Source of the DNA: Pyrinomonadaceae bacterium
GTDB lineage: Bacteria > Acidobacteriota > Blastocatellia > Pyrinomonadales > Pyrinomonadaceae
Direction of reading: 5' to 3'
DNA length: 64,000 bases
Assembly: GCA_017983495.1 (NCBI GenBank)
Contig: JAGOBH010000004.1
Location: forward strand, 1-64,000
The notes beneath the pieces are model-generated. The model saw only the letters and a program-made list of their open reading frames with translations, had not been told where the DNA came from and ran no database searches. The translations under genes were made by a program, and so were the position numbers. Of this stretch, positions 44,191 through 53,314 are shown piece by piece (the stretch's first letter is position 1; each line of letters opens with the position of its first letter).

Positions 44191-44420
44191 GATGCTTGAT
44201 CCGCGACCGGTCGTCTCTCCTGTGAAATTGTTGATATCGCGTGCTTAAAGATCAATACATCTGGCCCCCCGACGTCGAGCAATACCGAAAATTTGTCGAA
44301 ACTCTTAATACGGCCGGAAACTGTCGATCCCGGCAGCAAATGGATCACCACGTTAACACGTTCGCGGCGAGCCGAATTTAAAAAGGCGTCCTGAATATTT
44401 TGGGCGGCCTGCTTTTCCAT
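44187..44420 (-). CDS. hfq: RNA chaperone Hfq
   Basis: The 77 residues show the Sm fold: NIQDAFLNSARRERVNVVIHLLPGSTVSGRIKSFDKFSVLLD (Sm1) and the Sm2 motif DVLIFKHAISTI (K-H as in the poly-U site). Hfq forms a hexameric ring that pairs small RNAs with mRNAs. The position after miaA is the classical bacterial miaA-hfq order. The gene overlaps tmk by 4 bases. Confidence 0.95.
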   Translation of the reverse strand: MEKQAAQNIQDAFLNSARRERVNVVIHLLPGSTVSGRIKSFDKFSVLLDVGGPDVLIFKHAISTISQERRPVADQAS

Positions 44421-44505
44421 AGCGTTATCCTCTAATTTCTACAAAAACACAACGAGTTCCCATCTTCACGAAGTATAACAAATAAAGATAGCGATATGAA
44501 TACGT

Positions 44506-45441
44506 TCATTCGGGGCCGCCGAGATCGGTGATCAATGCTTGCCAAATTTCGTCGTCAGACCCGAAGCCTTTCAGCCACGTTACGTCGGACTCGCCCCGAA
44601 ACCAGGTCAGCTGACGTTTGGCGTAATTTCTCACATCCTGCTGCGACTTTTCGATGGCAGACTCGATCGATCGTTCGCCACGCAAGTATTCGCAAACACG
44701 ACGATATGCGTGTGCCCCGAGCGCATTGGTATTGTCTTTAATGCCATCCGCGAGCAATTGTTTCACCTCATGGATGAGACCGGCGGCGAAGTGTTCCTCG
44801 GTTCGCTGATTGATCTTGGCGTAAAGCTCATCCCGCGGCGGAGCGAGAACGAAAAGACGGATGCGGTCGGCAAATTCCGGCGGCGTCCCGCGTTCGGGCT
44901 GCTTTCTGGACATTTGCTCACCGGTCTGAAAAAAGACCTCAAGTGCCCGTATGACACGGACGAAATCACGTTCCTGCAGATTTGCCGCCGCCACCGGATC
45001 GACGCGTGTGAGCATCCGATGCAAATACTCCGGCCCGCGCCGACGATGAATTGCACGCAGCCTTTCCCGCAGTTCCATATCCGTCTTTGGGCTGTCAAAA
45101 AGCGGCTGTCTGAGGGTTCTGAGGTAAAATCCGGTGCCGCCAACGAGTATTGGCGTAAGGCCCCGAGATTCTATCTCTATGATCTTCATAGCCGCATCCC
45201 GTGCCCAATCGACCGCGGTGTAGTCGATGTTTGGATCGACATAATCTATGAGATGGTGCGGAACTCCGCGCATTTCCTCGATACTCGGCTTGGCAGTCGC
45301 GAGTTGAATGCGTTTGTATATCTGCACCGAATCGCAATTGATCACCTCGCCGCCAACACGCAGGGCGAGTTCGACACCTAGTGCCGTCTTGCCCGAGCAC
45401 GTCGGCCCCGAGATCGCGTAAATTGGTTTTGTCGTAGCCAT
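44506..45441 (-). CDS. miaA: tRNA dimethylallyltransferase
   Basis: MiaA adds the dimethylallyl group to A37 of tRNAs reading UNN codons, using DMAPP from the MEP pathway. ATG 45441 is chosen because the P-loop ISGPTCSGKTALGVELALRV starts right after it. VINCDSVQIYKRI, the substrate motif PHHLIDYVDPN, and LVGGTGFYLRTL are present, as is the C-terminal YAKRQLTWFR motif. At 311 residues it matches the family. hfq follows after 85 bases. Confidence 0.94.
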   Translation of the reverse strand: MATTKPIYAISGPTCSGKTALGVELALRVGGEVINCDSVQIYKRIQLATAKPSIEEMRGVPHHLIDYVDPNIDYTAVDWARDAAMKIIEIESRGLTPILVGGTGFYLRTLRQPLFDSPKTDMELRERLRAIHRRRGPEYLHRMLTRVDPVAAANLQERDFVRVIRALEVFFQTGEQMSRKQPERGTPPEFADRIRLFVLAPPRDELYAKINQRTEEHFAAGLIHEVKQLLADGIKDNTNALGAHAYRRVCEYLRGERSIESAIEKSQQDVRNYAKRQLTWFRGESDVTWLKGFGSDDEIWQALITDLGGPE

Positions 45442-45528
45442 CTGGTACACGAATGAGCCTATAATATCATGTGCATACGCGGCACACTTCAACTCAGTTC
45501 TCGGAGATCGTGGTTACAGCTAAATAAG

Positions 45529-46182
45529 ATGTTTCAGGACAATACGACGATTATTCTGGCGGCGATCTGTTTAACGGGCGCCGTTATTTCGGTAATTGGC
45601 GAATGGAAGAAATGGGAAGTGACCCGTTCCGTCGCAAAACTCACCGCCAGTACCGCATTTGTCGTCCTGGCCGGCGTCAACGGGGCTCCGGGCTCAAACT
45701 ATGGCCGTCTGATCATGACCGCGTTGATCTTTAGCTGGCTTGGCGACGCGTTTTTGCTATCGATCCGCCGCTCGTTTTTACTCGCCGGTATCGCCGCGTT
45801 TTTATTCGCTCATGTCGCCTTTGCCATCGCGTTTGCGTCGCAGCCGATCAATTTCACGTGGTTGATCATCGCGTTTGTGGTTCTGATTGCCGCGTCCGCG
45901 GCGATGATGCGTTGGCTCTGGCCGAATCTGGAAAAATTTTACAAGCTCGCGGTTCCCGTCTATTTGATCGCGATTTCGATAATGACCGCACTTGCCGTGG
46001 CGGTGAGTGCCGCTTCGGGTTCGTGGCTGCTCGCGGCGGCGGCGATAGTCTTCGCAGCATCAGATGTTTCGGTCGCTCGAGATCGTTTTATCGAACGCAG
46101 CATTGCTAATAAGGCGTGGGGCTTGCCGCTTTATTTCATTGCTCAGATAATGTTTGCGATGTCGGTACTTTTGTATCGGTAA
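45529..46182 (+). CDS. YhhN / TMEM86-type membrane protein (lysoplasmalogenase-like)
   Basis: The start ATG 45529 is preferred over 45469 because the first transmembrane helix begins with residues after MFQDNTT. About seven to eight helices follow, with the family pattern ALIFSWLGDAFLLS (G-D in a helix) and FAASDVSVARDRFI (D in the last conserved motif), typical of the YhhN family. Mammalian TMEM86 hydrolyses lysoplasmalogen. In bacteria the role is untested. It is divergent from miaA. Confidence 0.82.
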   Translation: MFQDNTTIILAAICLTGAVISVIGEWKKWEVTRSVAKLTASTAFVVLAGVNGAPGSNYGRLIMTALIFSWLGDAFLLSIRRSFLLAGIAAFLFAHVAFAIAFASQPINFTWLIIAFVVLIAASAAMMRWLWPNLEKFYKLAVPVYLIAISIMTALAVAVSAASGSWLLAAAAIVFAASDVSVARDRFIERSIANKAWGLPLYFIAQIMFAMSVLLYR

Positions 46183-46200
46183 CGCAACTTAGGTCACATT

Positions 46201-48552
46201 ATGAAGATCATCTCGCTAATCGTCATTGCAACGCTCCTCAATCTGGCTGTTCCGGCTCAGCGGGCCGAAAATTACATCGCATACGTCAATCCGCTGATCG
46301 GCACGCGAAAGATGGGGCACACGTTTCCCGGCGCGACGGTGCCGTTCGGTTCGGTGCAATTATCGCCCGACACCGATCAACAGCCGCATAATGTCGGCGG
46401 GAAATACAATAAAGACGCGTACAAATACTGTGCGGGCTATCAGTATGACGACAGCGAGATCGTTGGTTTTTCGCACACGCATTTTAGCGGAACGGGCCAT
46501 AGTGATCTTGGTGATTTTCTCGTGATGCCGACCGTCGGGCCCCTGCAAATCGAGCCCGGAACCAAAGGCGATCCGAAGAGCGGTTTTCGCTCGGCGTTCT
46601 CGCACGCCAACGAGACCGCCGAAGCCGGCTACTACAAGGTCCTGCTTGAGGACGACAATATCCTCGCCGAGATGACGACGACCACTCGCGTCGGGTTTCA
46701 CCAATACACATTTCTGAACCCGGCCGTTACCGCTTCCGGTTCTGACAAGACCAGCAACGCTCACATCATCCTCGACCTGATGCACGGCATTTACAATTAC
46801 GACGACAAGAATGTCTGGACATTCGCGCGTGTCGAAAGCGACCGTCGCATCGTTGGCTACCGTCAGACAAATGGCTGGGCACGCACTCGTACCGTCTATT
46901 TCGCGATGGAATTCTCAAAGCCGTTCAAATCGTACGGCTTCAAAGAGTTTGGCAAGCAGGATTACAAAGGTTTTTGGCGTAAATTTGATCAAACAAAGAA
47001 CTTCCCCGAGGCCGCGGGCAAACAACTACGAGCGCACTTTGATTTCGACGCGAAGGAAGGCGAGAAGATACAAATCAAATTTGCTATTTCGCCCGTTTCG
47101 ACCGATGGCGCAATTTCAAATCTCAGATCTGAAATTTCAGATTGGGATTTCGAACGCGTCAAACGCGAGGCTCAGGCATCGTGGAACAAAGAGCTAAGTA
47201 AGATCGCCGTCACAACGCACGATAACGGCGAAATGACCAATTTTTACACGGCTCTCTATCACACATTTTTGTCGCCGACTGTTTATATGGATGTTGACGG
47301 TCGCTACAAGGGTATCGATCAGAATATCCACAATGCGCGGACTCATGCGTTTCCGGCTACGCCTGGAGGTTCGAACTTTGTAAACTACACCACCTTCTCG
47401 CTCTGGGACACATATCGAGCGCTTCACCCGCTGCTCAACATCATCCAGCCGACGCGAAACCGCGATATGGTCCGCTCTATGCAGGCGCATTACGACCAGA
47501 GCGTGCATAAAATGCTGCCTGTCTGGTCGCATTACGCGAATGAGAATTGGTGCATGATCGGCTACCACAGCGTTTCGGTCGTCGCCGACGCGATCGTCAC
47601 GGGCAACCTCACCGGCCCCGAAGCCTTCCGTGCTCTCGACGCCTCGGCTCAAACCGCGCGGACGAAATACTACGACGGACTCGAATATTACATGCAGCTC
47701 GGCTACGTGCCGGAGGACAAGAATTCGTCGTCGGTCTCGAAAACGCTCGAATACGCTTACGACGATTGGGCGATCGCACAGGCGGCAAAGAAGCTCGGCA
47801 AGACCGCGATATATGACGAGTTCATAAAACGCAGCGAGAATTGGCGCAACGTTTACGACAAACAGAGCGGCTTTATGCGGCCGCGAATGAGCGACGGCAA
47901 GTTTCGCGAAAAACTTGATGTGTTATCGACTCACGATCAGGGATTTATCGAGGGGAACGCATGGAATTACAGCCTCTACGTTCCGCACGATCCGGCGGCG
48001 ATGATCGAAATGCGCGGTGGCAAACAGAAGTTCACCGAGCATCTCGACGAGCTTTTCACGATGCATCTACCTGACGAATTCTTTGCCGACACCGAGGACA
48101 TCACCCGCGAAGGCATTATCGGAAACTACGTCCACGGCAACGAGCCCGCCCACCACGCCGCATATCTGTACAATTGGACCGACGCGCCGTGGAAGACGCA
48201 GGAACGCGTCCGTATGATCCTCAAATACCAGTACAAACCACAGCCCGACGGCCTCGGCGGCAACGACGACTGCGGCCAGATGTCTGCGTGGTATTTGTTT
48301 ACCGCGCTTGGCTTCTACCCCGTCGCACCCGGTTCGGGCCAATATTCATTAGGCAGCCCCGTCGTCAAAACCGCCGTAATTAGCCTGGAAAACGGCCGCA
48401 GACTGTCGATCGAAGCCCGCAACCAGAGCGACAAAAACGTCTATGTAAAAAGCGTCACGCTAAACGGCAGACCGATTGACCGCCGATACATCACCTTCGA
48501 CGACATAAACTCCGGCGGCAAACTTGTCTTCGAAATGAGCGATAATCACTGA
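46201..48552 (+). CDS. Exported GH92-family glycosidase (alpha-mannosidase-like)
   Basis: A signal peptide (MKIISLIVIATLLNLAVPAQ) is followed by the GH92 N terminus: YVNPLIGTRKMGHTFPGATVPFG, then GFSHTHFSGTGHSDLGDFLVMP. The catalytic core includes LWDTYRALHPLL, IEGNAWNYSLYVPHD and GNDDCGQMSAWYLFTALG. GH92 enzymes remove alpha-mannose from N-glycans and mannans with Ca2+ and inverting chemistry. The 783 residues are normal. Within the protein, a palindromic repeat (47112-47143) adds the peptide AISNLRSEISDWDF. It lies 18 bases after the YhhN gene. Confidence 0.92.
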   Translation: MKIISLIVIATLLNLAVPAQRAENYIAYVNPLIGTRKMGHTFPGATVPFGSVQLSPDTDQQPHNVGGKYNKDAYKYCAGYQYDDSEIVGFSHTHFSGTGHSDLGDFLVMPTVGPLQIEPGTKGDPKSGFRSAFSHANETAEAGYYKVLLEDDNILAEMTTTTRVGFHQYTFLNPAVTASGSDKTSNAHIILDLMHGIYNYDDKNVWTFARVESDRRIVGYRQTNGWARTRTVYFAMEFSKPFKSYGFKEFGKQDYKGFWRKFDQTKNFPEAAGKQLRAHFDFDAKEGEKIQIKFAISPVSTDGAISNLRSEISDWDFERVKREAQASWNKELSKIAVTTHDNGEMTNFYTALYHTFLSPTVYMDVDGRYKGIDQNIHNARTHAFPATPGGSNFVNYTTFSLWDTYRALHPLLNIIQPTRNRDMVRSMQAHYDQSVHKMLPVWSHYANENWCMIGYHSVSVVADAIVTGNLTGPEAFRALDASAQTARTKYYDGLEYYMQLGYVPEDKNSSSVSKTLEYAYDDWAIAQAAKKLGKTAIYDEFIKRSENWRNVYDKQSGFMRPRMSDGKFREKLDVLSTHDQGFIEGNAWNYSLYVPHDPAAMIEMRGGKQKFTEHLDELFTMHLPDEFFADTEDITREGIIGNYVHGNEPAHHAAYLYNWTDAPWKTQERVRMILKYQYKPQPDGLGGNDDCGQMSAWYLFTALGFYPVAPGSGQYSLGSPVVKTAVISLENGRRLSIEARNQSDKNVYVKSVTLNGRPIDRRYITFDDINSGGKLVFEMSDNH
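47112..47143. repeat. Palindromic interspersed repeat, copy B, inside the GH92 gene
   Basis: A 32-base imperfect palindrome (26 bases pair) centred on AGATCT, sharing 28 of 30 core bases with copy A at 40566-40597. In the gene it is read as NLRSEISDW without disrupting the frame. Confidence 0.8.
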
Positions 48553-48797
48553 GTTCTTACGGACGTTTTCCGCGGACTTAAAATCGAGTTCAGCGAACTT
48601 CACAACGCATTCGGCGGGATTTTCGCATCTTTCGGAACTCGTCTTCCGGTGATCAACGCCCCGAATTTCCGCGTTATAAGCGCTCACAGCCAGTTTCAAG
48701 TCGTTAATGTGACCGCCGTCACTTCAACTCCGGATAGAGGAGAACATAATTGAGCCGATTCACACATCTGGATCGTTTGATTTTAGGAGGTGTTGAA

Positions 48798-49388
48798 ATG
48801 AAAAAATCTCTATTAATTTTAGCCGTCATCGCCTTGTCGGCATTTTGGTTGTTTTTGATCGGCAGCGACCCTTCGGGGGCTCAAACAATGCCCAAATCGG
48901 CGGCCCCTCAGGATAAAACAATGCCTGAGGTCCTCGTTCTCAGCCAGGACTCGAAGCAGGGAAAGGTAACGTTCAATCACGTCAAGCACAATAGCGGCGA
49001 GTATAATGTCAGTGGCCCGATTGCATGTATCGAGTGTCATCACACCGCCCAGCCGGCGGCGGAGCTTGCGAAATATCCGCCTTTGAAGACCGAGTGGCCG
49101 ACCGGTCGGACGACGACACTGACAGCCGAGTTATATAAAAAGGATCCCAAGGGTGCAGGCGTGGCCGCGTGTCGCGATTGTCATGCCCGTGCAGGGCAAA
49201 CGCCGAAGCTGCTGCCCGAAATGCCGGTCGCAAAGTATCCCGGCGGCACGACACTGACCAAGCTCACAAATCAGTTGGCTTTTCACAACACTTGTGATGC
49301 TTGTCATTTTCAGATCTCGATGCGTAGCCCCGAGTCGAAGGTTCCGAACTCTACTGTATGTGCCTCGTGCCATAAGAGAGCGAACTAA
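48798..49388 (+). CDS. Exported tetraheme c-type cytochrome (cytochrome c3/c7-like)
   Basis: ATG 48798 follows TTAGGAGG by 7 bases. The signal peptide (MKKSLLILAVIALSAFWLF...) leads to a mature protein with four C-x-x-C-H heme motifs: CIECH, CRDCH, CDACH and CASCH. Extra His such as FNHVKHN are probable axial ligands, as in class III cytochromes. It would carry electrons in the periplasm. The 245 bases between the GH92 stop and the start hold no gene. A terminator follows. Confidence 0.92.
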   Translation: MKKSLLILAVIALSAFWLFLIGSDPSGAQTMPKSAAPQDKTMPEVLVLSQDSKQGKVTFNHVKHNSGEYNVSGPIACIECHHTAQPAAELAKYPPLKTEWPTGRTTTLTAELYKKDPKGAGVAACRDCHARAGQTPKLLPEMPVAKYPGGTTLTKLTNQLAFHNTCDACHFQISMRSPESKVPNSTVCASCHKRAN

Positions 49389-49498
49389 CTTCGCACGTGA
49401 GACTAGGGGCCAGCCCTCCAAGATCATCGTCTGACGACGGACAACCTGTCGCCTGAGTATGACTTTGGTTCGCGTTGGAATGTCGTAGCATTGTTCAC

Positions 49499-49544
49499 AG
49501 TCGGCTGGTGCAAACGTCGCTTTGCACCAGCCGACTTTCCTTTT
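49499..49544 (+). terminator. Rho-independent terminator of the cytochrome gene
   Basis: A perfect 16-base stem AGTCGGCTGGTGCAAA / TTTGCACCAGCCGACT (49499-49514 and 49521-49536) with a 6-base loop is followed by TTCCTTTT. Confidence 0.92.
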
Positions 49545-49547
49545 CGC

Positions 49548-49637
49548 TCAGCCCATCAAATAGCGACCAGCTGCGATCAGCAGGATCACCAGCAGTAAGA
49601 TCGATGCTCCAAATATCTGTCTTCCGGAAAACCTCAT
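49548..49637 (-). CDS. Possible 29-residue single-helix membrane protein
   Basis: On the minus strand an ATG (49637) opens MRFSGRQIFGASILLLVILL then IAAGRYLMG and TGA. The basic start and 14-residue hydrophobic stretch look like a small membrane protein. The ribosome binding site is weak. It is in the gap between a terminator and the VWFA gene. Confidence 0.35.
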   Translation of the reverse strand: MRFSGRQIFGASILLLVILLIAAGRYLMG

Positions 49638-49846
49638 TTCTGTCTAATTAGCTCTATTCTAAAAACCGTGATTGGCGATCGAGCTCACCGCTCTAGGCGA
49701 AAAAGTTCAGGCCATCATCACGGACACTCTAACGCACCTGAGAAATTAGTTGCGTATTTGCCCGTAAATACTCTATTATCAACGAACTCAAACAACAACG
49801 GCGGGACCTATCCGCTCGAGATGATCCGGGGTCGCAAGGAGTAACG

Positions 49847-52024
49847 ATGAAGTCTATTTTCGCATTAGTTTCCGCTTTTGTTCTGTTCTCAGCTTTTTCC
49901 GTCTCCGCCCAAACAGTTGCTCCGACCGCGACGCCGACCCCACGGCCTCCGGGTCGCGAAGACGTGGTCATCATTTCGACACAATTGATTCAGATCGACG
50001 CAACCGTTACTGACAAGGACGGCAAGGTCGTCAAGGGCTTGACCAAAGACGATTTCGAGATCTACGAAAATGACGAAATGCAGGATATCTCGGCATTTTC
50101 GTTTGTCGACCTGATCACCGGCCGCGACGCCGTTGTGGAAAAAAAAGGCAAAAACTCCAAGACCGAGTTCCCCGACCCGATCTCGTCGACAACGCTTCGG
50201 CCCGAAGACGTTCGCCGCACCATCGCACTCGTCGTCGACGATCTGGGCCTGTCGTTTTCGAGTATTTTCTATATCAAAAGCTCGTTAAAAAAGTTTGTTG
50301 ATGAGCAGATGCAACCCGGCGATCTCGTCGCCATCATTCGTACCGGCGGCGGTATCGGCGTGCTGCAGCAGTTTACGGCAGATAAGAACATACTCTACGC
50401 ATCGATCGATCGACTGCGGTTCAACATGAACAGCCGGACGGGTCTGACCTCGTTTGCACCTATCGAACCAAGTTTTAAAGAGGTCATTAATGCGTCGATG
50501 AATCCAGTCGGATCGGGCCAGGAAGATCTGAACACGTTCACGCTCGGCACGCAAGAAGATCTTGCTGCCGATCTCGCTTTTAAGGAGTTTCGTGCGGGTG
50601 GATTCGCGGTCGGCTCACTCGGTGCTCTGAGTTATGTTGTCCGCGGCATGAGTGCTCTGCCGGGCAGAAAGGCCGTCGCTCTGCTGTCTGAGGGATTCGC
50701 TCTATATGAACCCGACGGCGGCATCAATCCGCGTCTTGGTACGGCGCTCAAGAATTTTACCGATCTTGCGATCCGAACCGGCGTTGTCGTTTACACCATT
50801 GACCCGCGTGGTCTGGTTGCTCCGGGCATGACAGGCGAGGATTCCGTCGTCGGCCTTCGTGATGACCCATTCGTGGTGGGCAACAAACTGCGTCAACGCG
50901 AAAAGGCTCTCGAAGATTCGCAGCAAAGCCTGCAAAATCTCGCACGCGAAACCGGCGGCGACGCGTACCTGAATCAAAACGACATCAGCAAGGGCATCGA
51001 GCGTGTTCTCGATAAACAGAGCGGCTATTACCTGATCGGTTACCAACCTCAGGATGATACCTTCGACCCAAAGGTGCGTAAGTTCAACAAGCTGACCGTA
51101 AAACTCAAACGGCCCGGCCTAAAGCTTAATTACCGCAGCGGATTTTTCGGCGTGGCAGACGCGGATGTAAAACCTCAGCCAAAGAGTTCGTTGCAGAAGG
51201 TCGCCGATGCTCTCAATTCGCCATTTGTTAAGAACGAGATCGAACTCAGAATGCACGCGATCTTTGTTAATGGCGAAAAATTCCCGTCGATGCGTTCATT
51301 CCTTCACGTCAAGGGTGACCAGATCACGTTTACAAAGGAGCCGTCAGGTGAATATAAGGCGGGGTTCAATGTACTCGTCCTGCTTTTTGACGAAAACGGA
51401 ACGATCTCGGACAAGGTCGATAGGGTTGAGTCGATCAAGCTAAAGGCTGATGCTTATAAAGAGATCAGCGAACAGGGCCTGGTCTATTCGCTCTTTGTTC
51501 CGATCAAAAAGCCCGGTGCGTATCAGATGCGTATGGCGATCCAGGATCAGGCGACGCAAAAGATCGGCTCGGTCAGCCAATTCGTTCTCGTACCTGATCT
51601 TAAGAAAAAGAAGCTCGTTGTTTCAGGTATCGCGTTGCAAAACAATCGTGAATTTGGCACAGGTATTAACCTGGTCCAGACCAACGAACGCCGCGAGATC
51701 ACGCTGCGTCAGTTTAAGGCAGGTTCAGAACTGCGGTTTGGATTTGCCGTCTATAACGCACTCATCGATCGGGCAACCGATCAGCCAAAGCTGAGCTGCC
51801 GCATCAGGGTCTTTCGCGACGGGCAGGAGATCTTTCGCGGCCAGGAGATCAAGGTTTCATCGTCTGACAAGACCGACCCCAAGGCGGCGAACATCTCAGG
51901 CACCTTTGGTCTCGGCAGCGGACTGCCGCCCGGCGATTATGTTCTTCAGGTTATCGTCAAAGACGAGCTAAAGAGCCTTAAGGAGTTCACTGTCCAGAAT
52001 GTCGACTTTGAGATCGTTAGGTAG
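49847..52024 (+). CDS. Exported VWFA-related protein of the Acidobacteria type
   Basis: The 725-residue protein has a signal peptide (MKSIFALVSAFVLFSAFSVS) and a short proline/threonine linker. Then comes the VWFA-related domain with the pattern IQIDATVTDKDGKVVKGLTKDDFEIYENDEMQDI, IALVVDDLGLSF (MIDAS-like D-x-S replaced by D-D-x-x-x-S), and PGRKAVALLSEGFALYEPDGGIN. This domain arrangement is described mainly from Acidobacteriota. The C-terminal 250 residues are unrecognised beta-rich sequence. The function is unknown; binding of metal or partner protein at the surface is likely by analogy with VWFA. Confidence 0.88.
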   Translation: MKSIFALVSAFVLFSAFSVSAQTVAPTATPTPRPPGREDVVIISTQLIQIDATVTDKDGKVVKGLTKDDFEIYENDEMQDISAFSFVDLITGRDAVVEKKGKNSKTEFPDPISSTTLRPEDVRRTIALVVDDLGLSFSSIFYIKSSLKKFVDEQMQPGDLVAIIRTGGGIGVLQQFTADKNILYASIDRLRFNMNSRTGLTSFAPIEPSFKEVINASMNPVGSGQEDLNTFTLGTQEDLAADLAFKEFRAGGFAVGSLGALSYVVRGMSALPGRKAVALLSEGFALYEPDGGINPRLGTALKNFTDLAIRTGVVVYTIDPRGLVAPGMTGEDSVVGLRDDPFVVGNKLRQREKALEDSQQSLQNLARETGGDAYLNQNDISKGIERVLDKQSGYYLIGYQPQDDTFDPKVRKFNKLTVKLKRPGLKLNYRSGFFGVADADVKPQPKSSLQKVADALNSPFVKNEIELRMHAIFVNGEKFPSMRSFLHVKGDQITFTKEPSGEYKAGFNVLVLLFDENGTISDKVDRVESIKLKADAYKEISEQGLVYSLFVPIKKPGAYQMRMAIQDQATQKIGSVSQFVLVPDLKKKKLVVSGIALQNNREFGTGINLVQTNERREITLRQFKAGSELRFGFAVYNALIDRATDQPKLSCRIRVFRDGQEIFRGQEIKVSSSDKTDPKAANISGTFGLGSGLPPGDYVLQVIVKDELKSLKEFTVQNVDFEIVR

Positions 52025-52046
52025 TCTTCTGCTTAGCAGAAAAAGT

Positions 52047-52865
52047 CTACTTCCCCTCAAACAGTAGCGCGGGATTGATCTTGAACTGGAGCATCTTGGC
52101 CGTATCGCGGCCGCCGTCGCCGCCTTTTCGCTGCATCGTGATCCGGCCGATCTTCAGGTTGCCGTTGCGGGTGATCTCGACCGGGCCATCGCCGAAAAAT
52201 TTGATCACGTAATCTATTTGTCGAAGTACCCACCGCGGCGTTGTTTCGGATTTCAACGCGACCATCATCCATCCTGCACTAAATTGTCCGTCGCCCTTAA
52301 ATAGTGCCGTCACTATCTCGGACTTTCTTACTGTAAAGAAATCCACGATCTTTTTCTGTGTCTCAGCGTCAAACTCGTTGATGTACATCCGGTTTGCCAA
52401 ACGCGACTGTTTATTCGGTTTTGTCTCGCCGACAAAAAGCTTTAGCGCTTCCTCGACGTCAGCAGGCATCTTCCACATTTTTGAGTAAGTCGATAGCCAT
52501 CTTTTATCGATCTGATTAAATCCTGCAGGACTGCTTACCAATTTGATGGAAATGCCCTCGATACGCTCGCCCGAAAGGGATTTGATCCTTACCTGAATAT
52601 CGGCCTTTTCGCCGTGTGGCTTACTTGCGGCAACACTCTCGATCTCGGCGGTTTTGCGGCCCATAAACGCGAGCCACGTACGAGCGTCCTCATCTGTTTT
52701 CCAATTGTTGAATTTTTCGGCGATCTCGGTCTCGTTCTTAAACCCGTTCTTTGCGGTATTTGATCCGAGTTCCACCTTGGCGGTCTGCGGCGTTTGGGCA
52801 GCAACGCCCAAGATCGTCCCGAGTATTGCAGTTATTACGGCAAGTAAATTTGAACGTCTGAGCAT
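52047..52865 (-). CDS. Exported HinP1I-like restriction endonuclease
   Basis: ATG 52865 gives a 272-residue protein. Residues 1-24 form a Sec signal peptide (MLRRSNLLAVITAILGTILG and VAAQ). From residue 31 (VELGSNTAKNGFKNE) the sequence follows the type II restriction enzyme HinP1I from its first residues: GFNQIDKRWL at 115, FVGE at 144, and RITMQRKGGDGGRDTAKMLQ with FKINP at 241-265 are nearly identical to it. HinP1I cuts GCGC with D62, Q81 and K83. Here D89 and K108 are retained and the Q position is S106 (KAD-x16-SIK). No methyltransferase or specificity gene lies nearby, which is consistent with export. It may act on DNA in the periplasm or outside. Confidence 0.85.
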   Translation of the reverse strand: MLRRSNLLAVITAILGTILGVAAQTPQTAKVELGSNTAKNGFKNETEIAEKFNNWKTDEDARTWLAFMGRKTAEIESVAASKPHGEKADIQVRIKSLSGERIEGISIKLVSSPAGFNQIDKRWLSTYSKMWKMPADVEEALKLFVGETKPNKQSRLANRMYINEFDAETQKKIVDFFTVRKSEIVTALFKGDGQFSAGWMMVALKSETTPRWVLRQIDYVIKFFGDGPVEITRNGNLKIGRITMQRKGGDGGRDTAKMLQFKINPALLFEGK

Positions 52866-52948
52866 ATTTATTCCCTTTCGTGTTCTGCGATTATCGGGCA
52901 ATATCGTTCGAAAGCGCAATCTCTGCCGGTGGGGTGGTAAAATTACCC

Positions 52949-53314
52949 ATGCCATCGATAAAGCTGGTTTCGCGAATAATATTTGGGGTCTTGTTTATTG
53001 CAGCCGGGGTCAACCACTTTATAAACCCGGGTTTCTATGAACGAATAATGCCGCCGTATCTTCCTTGGCATTACTTCCTTGTCATAGTTAGCGGTGCCGC
53101 CGAGGTTGTTTTGGGCACTGCATTGCTCTTTAGTAGGACATCACGTTGGGCTGCGTGGGGACTAATTCTGCTCTTGATCGCAGTTTTTCCGGCGAACCTG
53201 CACATGGCGATGAACCCCGAAAATTTTCCGGACATTCCCCATATTGCGATGTTGATCAGACTGCCTTTACAAGGACTGCTAATTCTCTGGGCCTACTGGT
53301 ACACGCGAATCTGA
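52949..53314 (+). CDS. DoxX-family membrane protein
   Basis: From ATG 52949 the 121 residues form four helices with the DoxX pattern IIFGVLFIAAGVNHFINPGFYERIMPPYLP and AAEVVLGTALLF, then NLHMAMNP. DoxX proteins are small quinone/oxidoreductase-linked membrane proteins of varied role. The start is divergent from the HinP1I-like gene (84 bases between the starts), and the 3' end overlaps the next gene by 36 bases tail to tail. Confidence 0.8.
   Translation: MPSIKLVSRIIFGVLFIAAGVNHFINPGFYERIMPPYLPWHYFLVIVSGAAEVVLGTALLFSRTSRWAAWGLILLLIAVFPANLHMAMNPENFPDIPHIAMLIRLPLQGLLILWAYWYTRI

Larger units (their letters stand above)
49389..49846. other. 458-base intergenic stretch with terminator and small ORF
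   Basis: Apart from the terminator at 49499-49544 and the small minus-strand ORF at 49548-49637, I see no gene here. The segment 49638-49846 holds the promoter region of the VWFA gene (a ribosome binding site AAGGAG lies just before its ATG). Confidence 0.6.
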
